A DNA stretch of 64,000 nt from Mactra quadrangularis (lineage: Eukaryota > Mollusca > Bivalvia > Venerida > Mactridae), in the NCBI GenBank assembly GCA_025267735.1, contig CM046296.1:21230464-21294463 (forward strand). Reading direction: 5' to 3'. Made by a program: the position numbers and the translations under genes. The notes under the pieces were generated by a model, which had not been told where the DNA came from, did no database searches, and saw only the letters and a list, made by a program, of their open reading frames with translations. This document shows positions 9,429 to 24,400 of the stretch, in pieces; within the stretch, counting starts at the first letter, position 1; every line of letters begins with the position of its first letter.

Positions 9429-12400
9429 GTAAGTCTGTTACCTATATTCATGTACTGTGAAATGTATTGTGTCTTTTGGCTCAGACCAGATCCAGTGGTT
9501 TGTCCACTAGTCAGTGAACTAAGGTTTGATTTCGTGTCTTTGTTAAAGGTATTCATCCTGGTTTTTTTCAAGGTTGGAGTAGTAGGTCGAGAAAAATATA
9601 ATTTTGTATCCCATTTTAATATGTTATATCAAATTTCAGGTGGCAGGGAAACTAAATGTTTGGTATATCTTTTCAATAAGCTACAGTACCCACCAAAAGT
9701 TTGGAGGCAAAAGGAATTCACTACAATTCTTGAATGTTGATGATTTTTTTTTGTAGAATTATTATATTTAATATATTTCAGTATCGTTTGTGATAAAATG
9801 AAAACAAATTTCATGAATGCAGCACATTTATAAGATTTAGCATCTGACTTCATAAGCCCCCCAAAACATCTTTATGGTACTCATTCTCAGTGACAAATCG
9901 TTTATGCTATTTTTGTAGTCTCAGTTATAATTATAATGATAACAAAAAAATAAAATAAAGCAAATTTAAAAGCATTTCAAAATAAAAAGTTTTCAAATAT
10001 ATGATAAAGCTATACAGTAGGCTTACAATCTGAAAATGTCTCCAAACTTTTGGTGGGTACTGTATATAAAAACTTTCTGAGTCCCTAGAGCTCACTGCCT
10101 TCTTGATATTTGAGTATAAAACTGAATTTTTATTATGTATTAAGAAAAAATTGAAATGTGTGTTTACATGTACATGGTAGATTTTTGTGGTACATGTATT
10201 CATAAAATTTTTTTACTTTAGTTATTTATTTTGATGAAATTGAATGTAATAATGTTATTACACTTAGAAAAGAAACAAATGAAAAGGATACTGTAGCCCA
10301 AGTACATGCAGAAGGTTTAGATGATGAAAACATGGCAGAGACTATCAGTGATGTAGGTCAAAGTGTAACCACTAGTACTAATCCAGCTGGAGGAAGTCGA
10401 GATGAAGTACTTGCATGTTCTACAGTTGGTAAAACTGAAGCTAATCAAAAGATAAAGCCAGATTATAAAAGATCACCTGAAGCATTTGATTTACCTCATT
10501 TTGATTTAGCTTTGTCTCCTAGAGCAACTGCTTCTGACTGTACTGGTTTAAGTGTAAAGAATCTACATGTATTAAAGCCTCATATTTGTTCTGGATGTTC
10601 TGTGGATGCACCTTATGGTTGTTTTAATTATTGTGGAGAAGATGAAGGTACCTCTGTTGATATCGTTGATAGTGATGTGAATGTAGATGACACGATGAGT
10701 AGTTCATGTAAAAATAATGATCAATTGACCAAAAAGGTCACTATAAGTGGTACAGATATTGATTATAATATGCCAGATGAGCTAACAATGAGTGGTACCA
10801 ATATTGATCATTATATGCCAGATGAGGTCACAATGAGTGGTACAGATATTGATCATAATATCCTAGATGAGGTCACAATGAGTGGCACAGATATTGATCA
10901 TTATATGCCAGATGAGCTAACAATGAGTGGTACAGATATTGATCATTACATGCCAGATGAGGTCACAATGAGTGGTACAGATATTGATTTTATGCCAGAT
11001 AAGGTCACAATGAGTTGTACAGATATTGATTTTATGCCAGATGAGGTCACAAAGAGTGGCACAGATATTGATCATTATATGCCAGATGAGGTCACAATGA
11101 GTGGTACAGATATTGATCAATATATGCCAGATGAGCTAACAATGAGTGGTACAGATATTGATCATTACATGCCAGATGAGGTCACAAAGAGTGGCACAGA
11201 TATTGATCATTATATGCCAGATGAGGTCACAATGAGTGGTACAGATATTGATCAATATATGCCAGATGAGGTCACAATGAGTGGTACAGATATTGATCAT
11301 TATATGCCAGATGAGGTCACTATGAGTGGTACAGATATTGATCATAATATCGAGGATGAGGTCGCAATGAGTGGCACAGATATTGATCATTATATGCCAG
11401 ATGAGGTCACAATGAGTGGCACAGATATTGATCATTATATGCCAGATGAGGTCACAATGAGTGGTACAGATATTGATCATAATATCCCGGATGAGGTCAC
11501 TATGAGTGGTACAGATATTGATCATAATATGCCAGATGTGGTTACAATGAGTTGTACAGATTTGGATTCGATTGAAGTTTGTTGTAGTGAAGAAAGTGTT
11601 AAGAAAAATCTAGACTATTTGAGAGAAGATCATGATAGAATGGAAGATAGAAAATTGCTATCTATTGCTGACAATGATATTATAGACAATGTTGACAAAG
11701 AGGAATATATTGATGAGGAGACCCTGGTCAATGATCATGATGTGTGTGACAAATGCGTAGACGAAAAGTCAGAATCTGTTGAAAATGATGACAATGACTC
11801 AAAAGAATTTGATGATAGTGTGAATGAAATGGACCAATTCTCTTGGACATTTTGCTCTCCTGTAAATGAAGAAGAAGATAATATACTAGCTGATGGAGAT
11901 TCAGAAATACTATTTGAAGAAAACAACGAGGAGGAAACAACCCAATGTGTTGACACTAGCACCATCACAGCTATAACTGAAAAAGTTGAGATTTGTGATG
12001 ACTTTTTTGACAATGATGACTCTGATGATGAACCTCTAGCAACCGTTAGTACTCCAGTTGATACCAAAGTGGAACAGTTCCAAGAAGTGAGAACAAAGGA
12101 TGAAGAGACAAATTCAGATAATGGTATTTCTTTCTTTTGTATGAAAGTTGATGATGATGATTATTTTGAAGACTTTGAAGACACTGATTTAGAAACTGAA
12201 ATAGAATTATGTGACATTCTCGCAATACCAGAGACCCAATCCTGTGATAAATTTATTGACAATAAAGTATTTCAGTCAGATAGTGACTATGGTGCAGTTG
12301 ATGGGGAACAATCTGAACAAACAGATGCTATCCCTGGCATTCTGATTAAAGATAGTACACTTTATAGTGGAGGTAGCAGAAATTCAGTGAGATTTAATGA

Positions 12401-15400
12401 AGAGGTAACTGTTGAAATATTTTCTCATGATGATGGATTTATTTGTGGCACTACAACAACTGAGTTATCTCATGGGCAAAGACCTTCACGAATATCTTGT
12501 TTAAGAATGTATTCAGATATTGATAATGAGGAGACAGGAGCGGAAACAGAGTTGACTGGTTCAAAAATCCCTGTGAATGACACAGTGCAGTCATCTTCAC
12601 TTTCTGAAGATGAAACTGTAACAGAATTTTCTAATAAAGCTCTAACAAATTTTATGGACAATTTAGGGCAAACTGATGATTTTTCACCTGACATTGTTAC
12701 CAATGATTTTCATGAACTGGTTTATCTTGCTTTACCAAATGAAGAAGAATACTTAAATAATCTAAATGATGAACACAGAAACTCTGAACTCATAGATCCA
12801 CTAACTGTTTCAGAAATAACTACAGTAACCACTGTAGATGAACTTTTTACTGGTCAAACTCCAAATAAAGATAGTGGCATTGATGTGTCGTGTAATATTG
12901 GGTCTTTACACAAAGACAGCTTGACATGCTACAATTCTTTCAAACCAATTGAACAGCCAATGCAGTCTACTTCAACATTTACTGAACCAAATCTGGTCAA
13001 TGGAATGAAAGTAGCTTACCATAGAAATGATGCTCTGTCTTCAGCAAAATCTGAAAGTGAAGTGTTTACTCATGCAGGATTTGATGCATCTTTGTATCTG
13101 ATTAAAACTGGTGTAGAAAATAATACTGATGGAGATGCTCAAAATGCACCAACTTCTAATCCATCTGAGCAACATAATGATATCACATATCAAAACATGG
13201 ATACCAACCTAGATGGACAAAGTGTGGACCACGAGGCTGTAAGTTCACCTAAGGTAAGGTTTACGGGTGAGGCTACCAAGATTTCATTTGATGATGGAAA
13301 TGATCTTGACAAAGGTGTTGAAGGTAATTCTGTTGAGCCTAAAGTAGAAGAATTGTGTCCTTGTGATTTTGATGTTGATGCAAATCATGCAATATCAGTT
13401 GATGCTGATGATGAATTTGTCTCTAATGGACATGAATGTGAAACGGAAAGGTCATCTGATGATAATGTGAATGATACTGAAGATATTGAGGAATATAGTG
13501 AAAATTTGAAAGATAATAATGACATTGGTGCAACAGAAAAGTTTTATGATATGAAAAATGACAATGGTGTCAATGGGATAGGAGGTTCTGATAGTATGAA
13601 AGATGACAATGATGTTGAAGGAACTGATGATACTAAAAATATTAAAGATGATAATGGTTCGGATGGAACTAGAAATTTGACATCAAGATGGACTTCCGTT
13701 AAAAACAGAATTAAAAGAAAGAGAAGATTGGATAGAATACAGCATATTTTGTTTTATACTTATAACAAAGTTCATTCCTCTCATGATTCACCTGAAGTTT
13801 CAACTGATATTATACATAAATATATTTATGAACCAAGTCATGATAACCAAGCCACTGATGACAATAAAACAAGCGATCAACATATCCCTTTGATTAATGC
13901 AACTATTGAAAAATATGGGGTGGAATCTTCTGTAGAGTTTGACACACCTTCTACTGAAAGTGTTTCAAGTTCACTTTCTAAACGATGGTCAATGTGTGTT
14001 GAGGTACCTGAGGACAGTTTTGGTAATCTTCTATTAAGTGAAAGCTCAATGCTGAGTGATAATGATGTTGATGATAATAATGATGACAATGATAATGATG
14101 ATGATGATGAACAGGGTACTAGAGAAAATGATGAACACAATGCTATTATAATTGAAGATGATGAGGTAGTCATGATATTAAGTTTAATTAAATATTGAAA
14201 TGACTCAAAAGTTGTGTTAATAGGCCAGTTTATTAGAACAAAAAATAGTAAGAAGTTATTGTGAAAAACTTAGCAATACTTGTGGGTTTTTTAAATGATG
14301 TCTGTGGAAACTGGCCTTGTTACATCACTTTATTAGTCACTTTCATGTTCAAGTTTGAATTGTCAAGTTGCCAATAGGTTATTTATGTTATGTTTGTTTC
14401 AGGTTTCTTATATTGTTGTGTTGTTATGAGTTAGTCTCTTTTAATTGCATGTGTAGTTAAATAGTTGAAATTGTTATTGTTGGTGTTGGTTATGAGTGTA
14501 TTAAAATAGTATTTTATTTAATGTAAAATGTAGGGTTTGACACCTAAGTATTTTTTTCATTGTTCTGACTTGTATTTTTAATGTGGATTTTATATTTTAT
14601 ATTCGATATTCTATTTATATTGTCTCTAAGTTTTTCAGAGTAATTTAATTATTAATTCAATATTAGTCAGAGGCGGTTATTAATGTAAATTGAGTTGGAA
14701 ATTGTGCTTTTTAAAAACTACATGTTTATAATATACACTTTGTGCACATTGATTTCAGACTTGGTATCCAATTTAAATATCATTAACATTCATTAACTCA
14801 GTTAGTCAGAAAGTAGCTATTGAAGTGTGTGATATATAACTCTTGTCTGAAGTCAATGTTGTAATAACTATACCAAAGCTCAAACGCTTCTATATTTATG
14901 TATTTAATAGGTCCAGTAAACTTAAACGAGGAACCATATTAATAAGGGTATGATTAATATATCACGGACTTAGTGAAAAAAGGTTGCAACTCAATTTTAA
15001 AAAAGAGTGAGTTACGACCGTTTTGCACTAAGCCCGTGATATATGTCACTGGGTTCTGGGTATAGCTTGTGTGTGATGTGCAGCCTTATGCTCAATTACA
15101 GTTTTGCACTGACCCATTGAAATGTTTCCATCTTTGTGATACAAGTGTCTATGTGTGGCATTCTTGTTTGCTTTATATGTTTTGCTTTATTTTCTTGCAC
15201 TTTTTGCTCTCTTCAGGAAGGATCACCTGATCGAGGTCAAAGGTTATATGGATCTTCACAGAATCTGGACAGGGTAAGCAGCTCTAGCAATAATAAATGT
15301 TGATGTTGATATAATTCTAGCACATAGAGCACATTAATATTGTATGATAATTGTGAGTGAATTGATGTATTTTGTTCACTGCTGCATTTACATTACTAAA

Positions 15401-18400
15401 ATATAAATGGTACAAACAAAGAGTAGTTTGTTGTTGATGTATGACATTGATTTATATTATGTCAGGTGCTTTAAGTGAAATCTAGTTTAAATTGTTTGAT
15501 CTTGTAAAGATAATTAACTGTTTTAAATTTTGTGTTCTTTTCTTGTCTTCTACTAAAAAAGATTTGGTTAATTTGTGAAACAATTTGTACAACTTTTATC
15601 ACTGTTGAGTCTGCTTCCTCATACTAGTTCTCCGGTTAGATAAACATTTACCAATTAAGGAATTTTGTTAAAGTTCCTCATTCAGTTAATGGACATTTAT
15701 GGAATTTAGATTGGATAAATTTAAAGTTGACTCAGGCTATACAAAGATTTTGCATTTCATTGTTATTGCTCCGCCATACTCAGACATTTGCAGATATGAC
15801 CAAATTTCTTCATGCAGTCTTACAAATTTAGTTGTATACTACTTTTCATAGTTACAATGTTTATGATTATGGTAATAATGATGATGATGATGATAATATT
15901 CATGATGACAAAAATTAACAATAACAATTTTATATTGGTATTATAACCTACATGGCAGTTTTCTAATTGTTGTGTTATTTTATTGTTATCACACAGAGAG
16001 ATGGGGTTAATGTAACAAAAAGAAAACAAGCAGGAAGAAGTATGACACCAGATTCACGTTATATGTTAGATAAGGTACTATCTTTTTATTGTACTTTGAA
16101 TTTATAAAATTCAATGTTTGTTAAAGACTCTCATAACAACATAACACTTAGCTACCCTATTAAGTAGGGCTGTCACGATATGCCAGAAGCGTATTGTGAT
16201 ATACTGCAAAACACTGGCATCGTACTCCAATATGTACCATGATATATTGTGGGCTTTTAGATTCGATGTGCCTCCACTGTATTTAACAGAAACATTGCAA
16301 ATCTTACATGCAGCTACTGATAGAATCTAACCTCTTTAAGTATATGCGGTAATTTAGGACTGTGATGCGCCCCAATTGGTTGAATTATTGTTTCTTAAGG
16401 TTAGATGAAATGAACAATCGAAAAACTGAAGTTTCTCTACTTTTATTTCGCAAATCGAAGAATTTTTCAATGAAATTAAAAATATCTCAAAATACCAGTA
16501 CGTAAAAATTGTACTGCGGTAGGTATTGCTGCGGCTGCGTATTGCAATATACTGGTATACTGGTATATCGTGACAGCCCTACTATTAAGATAGGTCTCCT
16601 AGTTTGAGTTGAATTTTCACAGATTCCTATACACATACTCCTCAATCGTCTTGATATAGATCTTAATAAAAACAGATATCATTCTGCCTTTGTGAAATTA
16701 TCACATCATTTCTATGATGGCAAATACCCTGTTTATTTTATTCTCTACAGTTATATTCTTTAAGTATCCTGCTATGTGAAATAAATTCCTGCAGTTGTGC
16801 TATCATGTTGAAATCTCATACAAAAACAATATTGTCTTCCACCCATGATTCCACATCCATATTTTATGCATGATTGGTTTTTGCATGTGTTTGCTAAATC
16901 AATGATGATGAAAGTCAGATAATTACTCTTAAAGTCATGGGAACATCTGTTCTATATTATTAGTCATCATGATTTTACCTGCTGAGGTATGATGTGACAT
17001 AGTCTTATATGGGTACTTGTAGGCGTGGCATTTATTTACAAAAAATATTTATAAAAAAATTTGTTGAAACCTTCGTTTTTTTTCCAGAAAACCTATCAAA
17101 AGTGAGAAAATTTTCAATACTAAACATTTTTTTTTTTTAAAGATTTATTGCCATCCAAGTAGAACATTTTTTAACCATATTATTGTTTTTAATCATTGTT
17201 GATCCCATAGTTATTGTAATTAGAGCTACCCATGATACCCAGTGTCTTTACTTGAATTCATGATTTGATGAATTATTAATAAGAAAGCTTCAACTTTCTG
17301 TCTTAGTTAAGAACTTCCTCCCTGGAGGGCAAAATCACATGTCCTATGTATGCTGTATAATTTATAGTTCTTTACATTAGTAACAGCCATATTTATTAAT
17401 TTATTTCTTACATGTAAGGGTATGTTGTATTCAAAACATGTGGCTTTCATTTTAACAAATCAGTGGTTATGTTTTCCTTGATCTAATACCTTGATTCCTC
17501 CTGATCATTGAAATCATCTTTGATTTAAGCAGGTGAACCTAACAGTACTCCTTTACTCCTAGATGGAATGAAGCGCTAGCCAGTAATTTTTTCCTAAATG
17601 TAATAAGAAGTACCCTTGCATAACTAATTAATTATTGATTGGGTGTTTTAACAATTGACTTCTACTCCTTCATGTACATGTATATACTACATGTAATGAC
17701 ATTAAAGAATTTCTTTCTTGAAGTTTGATAGTTTAATTACACCAAATTCAGTTTGTTACATTGCTAACATTAAATTGTTATTTTAATTACAGGAAGTCAC
17801 TGAGAGTCAAAATCGTAAATTACAGACAGAAATAGCAACATTACAAACAGAGAATAGATTGTTAAAAGACAAATACAATAGATCTCAAGGTATATATAGT
17901 TGAATGCCCCTTCATTTGTATATAGCAATATTTCAGTTTTTATCTTCAATTTTTTAAAATCCACTAGCTTGTTTTATAATGTTTTATAATAATTCCACAT
18001 ATTAGTAACCAGCCTATTTATTTATATAAAAGTAGTATTCGTTTGCACAAATTGGTTTTCAATAGTCATGGGCTTCTGGCTAGTGGATTTAGGTAAAGAC
18101 TGAATTTTCAATCACAGAAGACAATAAATGGTATAACAACCTTCTTCTAAATATTAACTAAGTTTTTGAGATACAATAACCTGTATTGCTCTTCGCAGAA
18201 GCATGAAATGTTTCATTGATTCGAAAATATTTATTATCTATCATTTTCAAGACTCTATGTTGAATTCTAGCTATCATTAATAATTAAGTAATTATTTCTT
18301 TGATAATGGTAACAATTTCTGTGTTATATTTCATCTATGTATCTTGAATTTCACATTAGTATTGATTTGTACCCTACAGTGAACCTAGGCTTGAAGTTAA

Positions 18401-21400
18401 TAATGTCAACCTATTGATTGTAGATTATGATGTTTTATCTCAACTTTCATAAACTTTGGAGCCCAGAAAATGAAATAATGTTATCTAAGCTCACTGAAAA
18501 AATAATCTTGCTCAAACATTGACTGATATATTTTGTATAATTATAATTTACCTACTGCTGTACTGATGCAGTGCTATGTAGGCCTATGCTTAACTTAGAA
18601 TCATGGGATCTATGTTTAATTTTCCTGCTATTGTGGCTGAAACATTACTATGAAAATTTGATGGCAGTATGATATTTCTTGATAAAAGAAGCAGTTGTTG
18701 TCTTTTTGTTGATGGGTGAACAAATATTTGGTAAAGAATATATCCAGGGAAGCTCATTAGAAGATATAAGCTGCTTTGAGTAACGAAATAAAAAGTGTCA
18801 GTAAATGGGCTAAAACTAACTTATCTGTTTATTTATTATTTTCTCTTCACAGCTCGTATAACAGATCTGGAGACTCAGCTAAGTGATGCTCAAGACGAAT
18901 TAAATAATTTACAAGAAAGTTTAAATCAAGAAGTCTTAGATTTATCAAATAAAACAAAACATGAGCTAGATAAAGACAGAGGAACACTAGAATCTAAAAT
19001 ATTGAAGTTATCTAAAGAAAATGAAATCTTCAAATCAGAGGTAATATTAGATAATCAATTTATTGTATGAGTTTTTCATGAACAGAATGAACTATACACA
19101 GATGGTACCTCAGCAGCCATGGCATATTGACTCACTTTCCCTTTAGGCACCCATTTTTACTCCAAGTTAAAAAGGGACAATGAATGGCAATCATCCAGTT
19201 CTGATTGGTAGATTCAAACCAAAAGCCATAGATCCTTAATGTCTTAGCAGTATCAGCTCTAAACAACTCAGAGCCTACATTTAATATGCCAAAATTAAGA
19301 TAAAGTTGTGTGCATAAATTACTGTTTTATTTAGATGTTTTAGCTAATTTATTCTCAAAAAATGCTAATCAGTTTTCAGTATAGTACATCTATGTTAAGC
19401 TGAGTTTGGAACTTGAAACAAAATATTCTTATTTCAAGACAAGGAACCCTACATACTTGGATCTCTGACTTACACTTGTTTACTATCCACAAATGTGCTG
19501 TTTATAAATTGTGTTGCTCTAATTGCTTTTTAAATCCAATGTGTAGACTACTGGTTTGATGTACTTACAGATATCTAGTTTAGAGAAGAAATTAGAATCC
19601 TCACATAAAGCTACAGATTTAGCTAGATATAATTCTGAGAAATCTAAAACTATAGAAGCTCATAAATCTGAAATATCATCTTTACAGGTTTGTATGTTGT
19701 ATTTATTAAAGAATATAAGAATCAATACTTTGTTGTTAAGCTGTGATTGTGATGTCGTTTAAGTGAGCTAAGCCTGGTTGTTGTTTATTTATCAATTTTT
19801 ATGTCATTTAATTTATTATAGCAGCCTGATTAGCTTTGTTTGTAAAATTTAAGAAACTTCACTTGAAAGGAGTGATTTGGTTAAATGTACTGATGATAAA
19901 ATGTGTATTTAAAGTTTGAAAATTCTTAACTGATTTATTATAGTATATGGAATGATTAAAATAGTTACTTCAACCATGAGGTTATTGTTACCAATAATGA
20001 TAGAGTTAATATGAGTGGCAAGTTATTGTTATCAATGAGGTTAGAGTGACTATCAGGTTAAATAGGTCAAGCTATAAACAGAATGTATAACTCTAGGAGA
20101 AAATATTTATTAGTTTACTATGTTATTTATTTAACAGGAAGAATTAAAGAGAGTAAAGTCATTATTAGAACAAAGCGAGAGACATTTAAAAGAAGAAGAA
20201 GAGAGACATATGAATACAACAAAAGAAATAGTTAAATTGACAGAATTAAAGAATGCTTTACAACAACAAGAAGACAGTGGAGGTAGTGGTATATATACTG
20301 AAAAACAGGTACAAGCCAAACATTTGAAGCAAAATTTGGATGTGCACATTTTTGCAAGTTATTGTCTTTCAAATTTTAAAAGTATAAACTATTTACATGG
20401 ATGCAAGATGATATACAACATGGCTGTGAGGAATTTTTTCATAAATTTAAAATGGGTCAGAATTTAGCTTGTGACATCAGTGACACATATAAAAGCCATG
20501 CTCATGACCTGTAGTGATACAATTAAGTAGATAATTTGGCTGTTTAGGCCTGACTTTTTGATTTCTTATCCCTGAAATCATTTGATAAGCTTTAGGGATA
20601 ATGTTTTTGCTTAAGAAAACAAAGTGGATTGTGCTGGATATAATATGAACCATCTTAGAGTTAGCTATGCATGGTAATATTATTTACTAAATGAGAAGAT
20701 TCTATAGGAACTTTATTTCAGTAGTCATCAGTTAAGCAGCATAAATTATATTCATGGAAATATCAGAATCTATTGTCAATATATGAATTTTCATGACTAC
20801 AAAATGCTTATACTGTTTTTATATTTTGAATTACAGTTGATATCCTTAGAGAAAAGGTTAAAGGTTACTGAAGATCGTTTACATCAAGAAAGAGCAGATA
20901 GAGCTAACAATCTATCTGCTGTGGAAGATAAACTACTTACTGATAATGCTAAATTACAGGTGATTCTTAAATTTACTATCATTAATTAATGTAAAAATAT
21001 TTTATTAATGATGACCTGTATATATTGTACATTTGTATATGACTTGAAAGATTAAGATGGAAGCATTTGCAACACAAAAAATTAGATTTTTGTATATTTT
21101 GATTTTGAAACTTTATTTGCTATCTCGTAAAGTAAGCATTTAAATACCTTAAAATATTTACAAGAATTTCTCTATATTGGTTAAAGTTAGCATTATGTGA
21201 TGGTCAGTTTATTGTCTAATCTGATAACTTTTACTTTCAACAACAAACAAAGTTAAGGCAATGATACAAGTTATCCTAATTTCATTCTTTTTTCACAGTT
21301 TAAAAATCTTGTAAATTCATAGAGATATCTTGGAGGCACAAACGTTTTTGCTTGAGTAATTGTAAGGCGATATTAAATAGTTTTATATTTTTTTCAAAGG

Positions 21401-24400
21401 CTGCTGAGAAAGAACTCACGAGACAGTTAAATAGAGAAAAAGATAAGACAAGAAACTTTGAACAGCGTGTTAAACAATTACGTGAAGAAAATGAGAAACT
21501 ACGTCTAGCCATGCCATTTGATGATGCTACATTATTACTAGAGAAAGGAAAATATGATATACCATACAGTAGTCATAGTAACCAAAGAGCTGAAACTGTT
21601 AAGGTATATTGTGATGTTTGTTGTTGTATTGATTTATCTAACATGGGGGAGGTCATATTCAGGGACCCCCCTCTAGGACCTCCTTGATGGGAAGGTGCAT
21701 GAAACAATGTTTTTTAAGGCATGTTTTCTGTAGTGAAATAAATTAACTCTTGTTAAAACTGGTAAGTTTAAGTATAAACACTAGATTGACCTTGCAATTT
21801 ATGGTCTATTTGTGAAGGGGACTCCCCACTCCTTGATAGCTGTGTTTTTACATAGTCTAATTTATAAACCTACTACTGTGAAAAACATTAAAATGTGGAC
21901 AGTGCATGATAATATTAATTCTGTATTGCATGTTTAAATGTTATGTAACTAATAATATTTTCTACAGCATGACAAATGGAAATCTTAATTGCCTTACTAT
22001 TGTTATTTAAGGTGCACAGCTAACTTTACCAACTTTCCTTGATTATTTTCATAGTTCTCCCACAAGAAGTTTACAGCTTCTTTCCATATTGAGAAAAAAT
22101 CAACATTATTGTAAAATTTCCATGGATGAGACTACAGACGGTTGTCACCTTATGTTAACTATATACTCACATTCTATGTTGTATTCACACATTTTCACTA
22201 TTTTATTTTTGTTATATGTCATTGACTCACTTACAGCACATATCGGATGACATGAACTATATCTATTCACAAATTGAAAAACAAGATGGCCTCCAATCTA
22301 AAGAGGAGGAAAATATCATACGTGTACTCTGGAACAAACGAGAGCTTGCTTACCAACAACTGAAAGAGTATGACTTACAGTTTCAGGAACTACAAATTAC
22401 TGAAAATAATAAAGTTGATGGATTAAAGGTAGAGTGTTTCATGAAAGAACATCTAAGCCTAAACTGATGTTTGTAATGCATTTATTAAAGACATATGTAC
22501 ACAGCTCAGTATCATGTTATTGAGCCACAATGTGCCTGCTACCATGAATTATGCTTCAGTGACCATTTCTCCAGGGTTTTGTTCTTGCTTTCTCATTTGT
22601 CACCTTCTGGCAATCCATACCTACATCAAGCATGACATTTTGTTGTTCACATGGTGATAAAATCCTTTTAAGTTAATAGTTTTTACACTCATCCTTTTAA
22701 AAAACTGGTTTGTTTATTTTTTCCCATTTGCTTTATTGCATGTTGGAACAGCCATTTTTTATCGATGAACTGTAACTGGTACACATACAAGCGCAGAAGT
22801 AGCAGAATGATTATAATTTGTCCATTGACTGATCTGTGTTGGTGGAATCTCGCCCACAACTTACTTTCTTGTTTTTTTCTTTCGCAAATCCAAATTTCTT
22901 TATATTATAATAGGGACAGGAATCTAATCCTATGGTTGATTTTTTAAAGTTGCAATTCTATTTACAATTGACAAGGAGAAACAAATTATGAATTGTATGA
23001 GCTTATATATTTTGTAAACACATGCCTACAATTGTTGTGAGATTTATTATTAGCATCACTTGTATTTATTACATTCAGAATCTAAGAGATACATATGGTC
23101 AAGCTGAATCTAAATTAAGTGCAATGGAAGAACAGTTAGATGACGCTAGAGCACAACTAGTTACCTTGGATACCACATATCAACGGTAAGACTTTTACAT
23201 CTATATTTATAGTTAAATGGGTTTTCAGCCAGATATTTCAATGAAACAGTTACATACAGTATAACTGTATGTAATTGGCATTTTTTTAGTCTAGGGGGGG
23301 AGATAAACTTTGGGGGACTATCTATTACAGTAAGCAGACTGCTGGGCTAATATTGACTTTTCTCCATGTTGCCATAAAGTCATTAGAGAATCTGCTTGAA
23401 TTGATTTATCAAAATATGACATTTTTGTGGAATCGTAAATGTGTGCTCTATTTATCCCATGGTATTAAAAATCCAGTTTTTTCCAAATTGTATTTCTTGT
23501 TGCAGAATGTTTTAGTTGTTAAAATAATGAGCAACCAAACAAGTATTTATTTCCAACACCGCTTTCTAACTTGTATTGTTTACAATACTCATTGTATATA
23601 TTTTGTTGGTATATCACTATATTGTATTTAAATCTTGTTTCTTTACTTTTAGACAATTAAATGGTTTAGTACATGAAAGACATGAAGCATTCGCTAGATT
23701 AAAAACAGCCGAGGATCTACTTGAAGCATTAAGAGCAGAAAATGATATGTTACATAAAAGTTTATCATCCAATCTACCTCATAGTTCTAATAAATTACCT
23801 GATGGTCAAAAAGGTTAGTATTCTATTTTGTGTTTATTTGGTTATTTGAGATGAGTGGCATCATTTGAACAGCCATGGTAGGCACCTAACCAACTTGGGA
23901 TGGCTTTTAAATGATTGCTTTCAAAGTAAAAAAATCTGAAATCAATCATCAACAAAATCTTGTCTTATAGCCTTTCACCGGCTATGACTAGTTTGTACAT
24001 GTCAGTAGATCAGCAAAATCTAGTTTGTCCTTCCTTATTTACATGAACATTTATAGTTAGACTAGTATTCTGCTGTGGTTACTGACTGTGAGTGAGCTTT
24101 GCTGTGATAGTGCTCTTTTTTATTGTAGCTTTCAAATAAAAATTTGTATAGATTGATTAACACTTAGTCTGTTGGGGGTGAATTTAATAGTGAATATAAT
24201 AGCCTTTGCAAACATCTGAGAACCACATCAGATATAGATTAGGTCAGTATCTGTTCAGGTTCCAAGCTAGATTTCATTCTGATGTACAGAATTACACATC
24301 ATGCAAAGAGTTAAGATTAAGATCATATTCATATCATATATTTCAGGTAAAAGTTTTGATGCTTTGTATGCTGAGAATACAAGTTTAGAAAGTAAGATAT

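Noticed and set aside
10917..11525. Antisense frames of 67 and 129 codons with 15-residue periodicity
   Set aside because: Shadows of the 45-bp coding repeat on the plus strand. The plus frame extends far beyond the repeat, and the antisense frames end with it.
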